In this document: positions 7,173 to 10,158 of the stretch, piece after piece | Layout of the letters: each line of letters begins with the position of its first letter | Position numbering within the stretch: the stretch's first letter is position 1 | Source of the DNA: Spirochaetaceae bacterium | Lineage (GTDB): Bacteria; Spirochaetota; Spirochaetia; CADAEX01 | Direction of reading: 5' to 3' | Assembly: GCA_009778835.1 (NCBI GenBank) | Contig: WRFK01000043.1 | Coordinates: 1-10,158, forward strand | Length of the DNA stretch: 10,158 bases | The notes under the pieces: generated by a model | Databases searched by the model: none | What the model saw: the letters and a program-made list of their open reading frames with translations, nothing else | Told to the model about the DNA's origin: nothing | Translations under genes and position numbers: made by a program

Positions 7173-7201
7173 ATGATAGTACGTAATTTACGTACTATCA
7201 A
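7173..7201 (-). promoter_or_regulatory. hicAB promoter and palindromic operator
   Basis: A perfect inverted repeat with 13-bp arms (TGATAGTACGTAA at 7174-7186, complement at 7188-7200) around one central base lies just before the hicA ribosome site. Read on the minus strand, TTGATA (7201-7196) and TATCAT (7178-7173) form -35 and -10 boxes with an exact 17-bp spacer, so the palindrome would cover the promoter. This fits autorepression by HicB. One caution: the predicted transcription start falls close to the AGGAG at 7170-7166, leaving a very short leader. Confidence 0.75.
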
Positions 7202-7221
7202 GTACTTTAAAATATTTTATC

Positions 7222-7303
7222 CTGATAGAAATATTCTGATTTAGAGATATATACATGCTATTTGGTTATTTTGATTCAGATTTTTGGTGATTTTATACTG
7301 ATA
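7222..7303. repeat. Dispersed AT-rich direct repeat, copy B (truncated)
   Basis: Copy B is the shortest copy and lies between the two toxin-antitoxin modules in the same direction as A and C. It shares AGAGATATATACATGCTATTT and TTTTGATTCAGATTTTTGG with copy A. It breaks off at about 7303, inside the 3' end of the antitoxin gene, so the last nine codons and the stop of that gene are repeat sequence. Confidence 0.82.
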
Positions 7304-7611
7304 TATTTTCGTTTGCGAATGGACTTTGCAGGTATAATTATGCTCATTTGTAATCCCAAAGCAGTAATAAGTTTTTGTATAGTAGCAAATTCAGGATTGC
7401 TGTTTTCAGACAGGGTCTTATAAAGTCCTTGACGACTGATTCCCATTTTCTCGGCAAGGTCGGTCATGTTACGGGCGCGTGCAACATCTCCCAAAGCTCG
7501 GATGATTTCTGAGATATCTCCGCTTTCAAATGCCATTTTTAAATATTCAGAAATAAACTCCTCGTTATCCATATGTTTTATTATGTCCCATTTCTTAAGT
7601 TTTAAACTCAT
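7276..7611 (-). CDS. Xre-type antitoxin of a RelE/ParE-type module (TIGR02684 family)
   Basis: 111 residues. The order of motifs matches the family of addiction-module antidotes: EEFISEYLKMAFESGDISEI, then RALGDVARARNMTDLAEKMG, ISRQGLYKTLSENSNPEFAT and KLITALGL. A helix-turn-helix is at about 49-68. It binds and neutralises the upstream toxin and probably represses the operon. The ATG at 7611 lies 3 bases after the toxin stop, with AGAGG 8 bases before it. Relatives usually end soon after the ALGL block; here about 16 extra basic residues follow (K96 to I111), and the last nine are encoded by repeat copy B, a sign of a junction. Confidence 0.9.
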   Translation of the reverse strand: MSLKLKKWDIIKHMDNEEFISEYLKMAFESGDISEIIRALGDVARARNMTDLAEKMGISRQGLYKTLSENSNPEFATIQKLITALGLQMSIIIPAKSIRKRKYISIKSPKI

Positions 7612-7614
7612 TTC

Positions 7615-7914
7615 TTAAACCTCTCTGGCAAGTTCAACTGCTTTTCTAATATCAGCTCGCTGATTGCGCTTATCTCCTCCGCAGAGCAAAATTATTATCT
7701 TATTTTTTCTAATAACATAATAAAGACGGTAACCTGGACCATAGTCAATTCTCATAGCCCTGACTTCACCGGCTTCGGTTTTCCAATCACCGAAGTTGCC
7801 ATATTTTGCGCGATCAATGCGTTTGTCTATACGAGCTTTGACCCTTTCGTCTTTTAGAGAAGAAAACCATTTTGTATAAATTCTGGTCATAAAGACCTGA
7901 TATTCCACAATCAC
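7615..7914 (-). CDS. RelE/ParE-superfamily toxin, Gp49-like (TIGR02683 family)
   Basis: 99 residues. Family blocks are all present: WFSSLKDERVKARIDKRIDR, then KYGNFGDWKTEAGEVRAMRI, DYGPGYRLYYV and IILLCGGDKRNQRADIRKA. The family's usual length is about 100, so the GTG at 7914 is preferred over the internal ATG at 7890. Such toxins act on translation (HigB/RelE-like mRNA cleavage) by family knowledge; the activity of this one is not shown. The toxin comes first and the antitoxin second, as in higBA. Confidence 0.9.
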   Translation of the reverse strand: MIVEYQVFMTRIYTKWFSSLKDERVKARIDKRIDRAKYGNFGDWKTEAGEVRAMRIDYGPGYRLYYVIRKNKIIILLCGGDKRNQRADIRKAVELAREV

Positions 7915-7935
7915 CGATTTTCTACCCTATAATGA

Positions 7936-7965
7936 ATTGTAAACCATGGTTGACACAAAAGTCAA
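7936..7965 (-). promoter_or_regulatory. Promoter of the RelE/ParE-type toxin-antitoxin module
   Basis: On the minus strand TTGACT (7965-7960), an 18-bp spacer and TACAAT (7941-7936) form a good sigma-70-type promoter. The -35 begins a short inverted repeat (TTGAC...GTCAA) and the spacer contains the palindrome ACCATGGT; either could be the site for the Xre-type antitoxin. Confidence 0.65.
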
Positions 7966-7983
7966 GTTTTTTAACATATCTTG

Positions 7984-8124
7984 ACTGATATACATGCTAT
8001 TTTGTGATTTTGATTCAAATTTTTTGTGACTTTATATTAATAGATCTTAATTATATTTTGTAAATAAAATTTTTACTTTTCTTCTTTTGTTTCATTTTTC
8101 AAAATAACAGTATTGTTTTTGTCA
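7984..8124. repeat. Dispersed AT-rich direct repeat, copy C
   Basis: Copy C lies upstream of the toxin promoter, between it and the ORF6N gene region. It matches copy A closely over about 140 bp and copy B over its left part (from TGATATACATGCTATTTT). Same direction as A and B. Spacing A to B and B to C is about 830 and 760 bp, each interval holding one toxin-antitoxin module. Confidence 0.85.
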
Positions 8125-8222
8125 ATTATTTTGACAGAAACTTCGCTGCCTATGTTATCGAATAAAAAACGGGTTATATTTTCGAATTGAGCCGAAAGTT
8201 TTTGTGAATTTTCACAAAAACT
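8073..8222 (-). pseudogene. Possible remnant of a gene 3' end
   Basis: A 49-codon open stretch without a convincing start reads like the end of a protein: SQKLSAQFENITRFLFDNIG, then SEVSVKIIDKNNTVILKNET and KEEK-stop. An in-frame stop lies just upstream (8225-8223). The tail (NTVILKNETKEEK) recurs in copy A as STVILKNEKKEEK with the stop in the same place. I do not recognise the family. It may be a decayed gene end that was duplicated with the repeat, or chance. Confidence 0.35.
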
Positions 8223-8224
8223 TT
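8195..8224. repeat. Perfect 14-bp inverted repeat
   Basis: AAAGTTTTTGTGAA (8195-8208) and its exact complement (8211-8224) flank two bases. A third copy of the half-site TTCACAAAAA occurs at 8251-8260. There is no T-tract of terminator type on either side, but the arms could form a hairpin in a transcript reading through from the ORF6N gene, or be a protein site. Confidence 0.7.
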
Positions 8225-8293
8225 ATAAATATCAATAGTTTTTAGTATTTTTCACAAAAAGATGTACAGCCTAAAAACCCATGCGCACTTGCT

Positions 8294-8815
8294 TTAATCT
8301 GGTTTAAAACCAATTTTTCGTTTTGGCTCAGGTGGCTGTTCTATAAGATTATTTAGGGCAATTATGATTTCATTAACTCGCTTGTCATTTTTTTCAATGT
8401 AAAGCATAAGTAGCTTTCGAAGTTCTGCAATTTGGTCATTTGTTTCACTTTGCGAAAAAACATACAGACGCATTTGAACAAATATTTTTATTATTTGTAC
8501 ATTAATATCAATCGCTTTGTCAGAATTCAAAACACTTGAAAGCATTAGAATTCCATATTCTGTAAAAGCATGCGGTTTGAATTTTCTGGTGTCATTATTA
8601 AAGATCACAATTTGTGATCTTTGTTTTTTCCATTCATCATCAGTTAACTGAAACATAAATTCTGGTGGAAATCTTTTTATATTTCTTTTTACTGCCTGGT
8701 TTAATATCCTGACTTCAATCTCATATAATTTCGCCAAATCACTATCAAGCATGACTTTTTGTCCGCGAATCTCATAAATCATTTTTTGAATAGGTATTAT
8801 TTTATTTTCATTCAT
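8294..8815 (-). CDS. ORF6N-domain (phage antirepressor-like) protein
   Basis: 173 residues. The ORF6N domain occupies about residues 7-95: IYEIRGQKVMLDSDLAKLYE, then RILNQAVKRNIKRFPPEFMF, QLTDDEW and KPHAFTEYGILMLSSVLNSD. The rest is helical and charged, a likely coiled coil (QIAELRKLLMLYIEKNDKRV...). ORF6N proteins are DNA-binding, common in phages and also as lone genes in bacterial accessory regions. GAGG lies 7 bases before the ATG. The start codon lies in the right arm of a long inverted repeat. No phage genes adjoin, so it is a lone accessory gene here. Confidence 0.9.
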   Translation of the reverse strand: MNENKIIPIQKMIYEIRGQKVMLDSDLAKLYEIEVRILNQAVKRNIKRFPPEFMFQLTDDEWKKQRSQIVIFNNDTRKFKPHAFTEYGILMLSSVLNSDKAIDINVQIIKIFVQMRLYVFSQSETNDQIAELRKLLMLYIEKNDKRVNEIIIALNNLIEQPPEPKRKIGFKPD

Positions 8816-8859
8816 CTTTGTGCCTCATGTTATTCTTGCATATATACTACACAAAGATG
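8813..8859 (-). promoter_or_regulatory. Inverted repeat spanning start and leader of the ORF6N gene
   Basis: CATCTTTGTG (8813-8822) and its exact complement CACAAAGATG (8850-8859) lie 27 bases apart. On the gene's strand the downstream arm contains the ATG, and the ribosome site lies in the loop. It may be an operator, or an mRNA hairpin that hides the start codon if transcription begins before 8859. Candidate boxes (TTGTGT, 16 bp, TAACAT) lie inside, in which case the hairpin would not form. Confidence 0.5.
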
Positions 8860-8935
8860 CTTTTTACTTCAAAATTTAAAAAATGCGCCCCACCCTATGT
8901 CGCAATCTTGCCTGTGGCTGAGCCGATCTCGCTAA

Positions 8936-8997
8936 GTCATTGCGAGCCGCCATTTGCCTCCCGTCATTGCGAGTTGCCATTAGGCAACGAAGCAATC
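8936..8997. repeat. REP-like extragenic palindrome
   Basis: GTCATTGCGAG occurs twice (8936-8946 and 8963-8973) and the second is followed by a matching GAAGCAATCC. The element folds as ATTGC-GA-GTTGCC, loop ATTA, GGCAAC-GAA-GCAAT (8966-8996), with a purine-purine bulge typical of the widespread GTCATTGCGAG...GAAGCAATCC family. Open frames across it are the usual spurious REP reads. The rest of 8816-9203 has no gene. Confidence 0.72.
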
Positions 8998-9074
8998 CAC
9001 CTTCACCATAAACTACATGAACACCATTGAATATGGAGGTAGGAAAAAAAAGGTACCCCTCGTAGGCTCTCCTC

Positions 9075-9147
9075 TGCCCTTCGGGCACTTGGCAGCATCC
9101 CTATGGACGCTGCCCGACTGCGTGTGCAAGGAAATTCGCACGCAGTC
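9075..9147. repeat. Cluster of three GC-rich hairpins 3' of the FGE-like lipoprotein gene
   Basis: TGCCC-TTC-GGGCA (9075-9087); GGCAGC-A-TCC, loop CTAT, GGA-C-GCTGCC (9091-9114); GACTGCGTG with complement CACGCAGTC (9116-9147). They start 57 bases after the minus-strand gene's stop. None is followed at once by T residues; a T8 tract on the minus strand comes only at 9051-9044. They may help end transcription or, if the gene is a DGR target, mark its 3' boundary. Confidence 0.6.
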
Positions 9148-9203
9148 GTCCTTCAGCAAGCTATCTTGTCAATAAGAGGCTTCGTCAAAGTAGCAACACA
9201 TGA

Positions 9204-9314
9204 TCAGCGGCGCACCAGCCGGCAGCCAAAGTAGTTGTACCTGCCCCCTGGCACGGTGTTAGCCCGATCGGCTGAACGGGCGTACTGAGCGATAAGGCTC
9301 CAAGAACCACCCCG
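9204..9314 (-). other. Candidate DGR variable region at the 3' end of the lipoprotein gene
   Basis: The last 36 codons (R263-R298) have the RGGSW-x3-A-x2-AR-x-A-x-R...P-x2-R-x4-G-x-R form used as ligand-binding variable region in DGR-linked C-lectin proteins. Codons at the expected exposed sites include AGC, ATC, TAC, AAC and TAC, all reachable from AAC by adenine-only change. The segment is GC-rich relative to the rest of the gene. The template repeat and reverse transcriptase are not in the window. Confidence 0.4.
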
Positions 9315-10100
9315 CCGCACACGGAAGGCGCCAGTAGGAGGTCCTGTAGGATTTGTATCATCTCCGCCATAAGCTTCATACCAGTCCCAACACCATTCAC
9401 CGACATTTCCATGCATATCATATAATCCCCATTCATTAGGTAATTTTTTTCCTACCTCATGGGTACTGTCTGAATTAAGATCATACCACATATAATCGCC
9501 ATTCGCTGTATTGCCATAACTATAGGCTGTTGTTGTCCCTGCCCTGCAAGCATACTCCCACTCTGCCTCTGTAGGTAATCTATACCCATTTGCATTCCAG
9601 TTTGCTGTTGCAGCATCCCATGTTGGATTACTGCTTGTTGGAACTGGACCCCACCCATCTGGATTGGTTGTCCCTAATATCGTATATACTGGATTAAGCC
9701 TTTCTTCTATACTCAGCTTATTGCAGAACACTATTGCATCATACCAGCTTACCTTTTCTACAGGCAGTTTGTTTCTATTCCCCTCCGGAGATGTCGTAAA
9801 ATTACTTGGATTATTACCCATAACAGCTTGATACTGCTCCTGTGTTACCTGATACTTACTCATGTAAAACCCTTTGGTTAACCGTACTTGATGTTGAACT
9901 TCTTCAGTATCACGACCAGGTTCTCCAGCAGGACTACCCATGATAAAGCTTCCATGCCTTATCCACTCAAACCCTGGAATTCGTGGCGGATCTTTTTCTT
10001 TACTCATTTTATCAAGAATATCTTTCATCCATGGATTTTCGCAACCAATAATCAAAATAACTAAAGCAATCATAAAAATTAACATCAGTTTCTTTTTCAT
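9204..10100 (-). CDS. Lipoprotein with FGE-sulfatase/C-type-lectin fold (TvpA-like)
   Basis: 298 residues from ATG 10100, with AGGG 7 bases upstream. The N-terminus is a clear lipoprotein signal (MKKKLMLIF...ILIIGC, C20 acylated). From about residue 44 the FGE-sulfatase/SUMF1-type fold runs in order: EWIRHGSFIMGSP, GFYMSKYQVTQEQYQAVMG, LPVEKVSWYDAIVFCNKLS, YRLPTEAEWEYACRAGTTT, GLYDMHGNVGEWCWDWY and a final RRGGSW...GCRLVRR. The reactive cysteine pair of true formylglycine-generating enzymes (C-x4-C after RGGS) is absent, so it is probably a ligand-binding surface protein, not an enzyme. Its G+C content climbs to about 65% near 9241-9300, against about 33% near 9421-9480. The layout (lipobox, C-lectin fold, variable-looking C-terminus) is that of Treponema TvpA. 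The 3' neighbour is a hairpin cluster; no partner gene is in the window. Confidence 0.9.
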   Translation of the reverse strand: MKKKLMLIFMIALVILIIGCENPWMKDILDKMSKEKDPPRIPGFEWIRHGSFIMGSPAGEPGRDTEEVQHQVRLTKGFYMSKYQVTQEQYQAVMGNNPSNFTTSPEGNRNKLPVEKVSWYDAIVFCNKLSIEERLNPVYTILGTTNPDGWGPVPTSSNPTWDAATANWNANGYRLPTEAEWEYACRAGTTTAYSYGNTANGDYMWYDLNSDSTHEVGKKLPNEWGLYDMHGNVGEWCWDWYEAYGGDDTNPTGPPTGAFRVRRGGSWSLIAQYARSADRANTVPGGRYNYFGCRLVRR

Positions 10101-10158
10101 AATATTTCCCTTTTTATTATCAAATCGTTATTCACTATAAATCACTTGTAAAATCCCC

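Noticed and set aside
6396..8124. CRISPR array
   Set aside because: Three copies about 800 bp apart with genes between them do not have CRISPR spacing or unit size.
9044..9087. Terminator for the FGE-like gene formed by the 9075-9087 hairpin and the T8 tract
   Set aside because: About 23 bases separate hairpin and T-tract, too far for an intrinsic terminator.
8876..9088. Minus-strand and plus-strand small open frames over the REP-like element
   Set aside because: The peptide (with GGLLRCLMATRNDG) is the usual spurious translation of GTCATTGCGAG-type repeats.
9185..9436. Second minus-strand open frame inside the FGE-like gene
   Set aside because: It lies in another frame of the GC-rich 3' end and has no family features; the lipoprotein frame is clearly the coding one.

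Overview
The window looks like chromosomal DNA of an AT-rich spirochaete, most likely a Treponema-type organism. This is inferred from several lipoproteins with loose spirochaetal lipoboxes, a lipoprotein with a C-type-lectin/FGE fold of the kind Treponema carries in many copies, surface Ig-like repeat proteins, a tRNA without an encoded CCA, and GTG starts. No rRNA or marker gene is present, so the assignment is an inference.

Layout. (1) 1-1248, plus strand: the 3' part of a surface-type protein built of Ig-like repeats with a Pro/Thr linker, ending at a strong terminator. (2) 1359-4177, plus strand: a compact DNA-repair-type operon of a radical SAM protein, its DUF4130-type partner and an O6-alkylguanine-DNA alkyltransferase (ogt). 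(3) 4248-4320, minus strand: tRNA-Met(CAT) with its own promoter. (4) 4385-6354, minus strand: a three-gene operon of two lipoproteins and a membrane-anchored TPR-like protein, function unknown. (5) 6396-8124: an accessory islet with two type II toxin-antitoxin modules, hicAB and a RelE/ParE-type toxin with an Xre-type antitoxin. They are separated and flanked by three same-direction copies of one AT-rich repeat (A-hicBA-B-antitoxin/toxin-C). (6) 8073-8859: a possible gene remnant, a perfect inverted repeat and an ORF6N-domain gene whose start codon lies in a long inverted repeat. (7) 8816-9203: non-coding, with a REP-like hairpin element and three GC-rich hairpins. (8) 9204-10100, minus strand: an FGE/C-lectin lipoprotein whose GC-rich last 36 codons look like the variable region of a diversity-generating retroelement (DGR) target.

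How it fits together. The radical SAM/DUF4130 pair is a known but uncharacterised partnership linked to DNA modification or repair. Finding ogt directly behind it supports a role with damaged or modified bases. The islet at 6396-8124 appears to have grown by insertion of toxin-antitoxin cassettes next to a repeated sequence. Copy B even supplies the last codons and stop of the antitoxin gene. The two most interesting points are this repeat-bounded toxin-antitoxin arrangement and the TvpA-like candidate DGR target at the right end. Neither an integrase/transposase nor a reverse transcriptase/template repeat is visible in the window.
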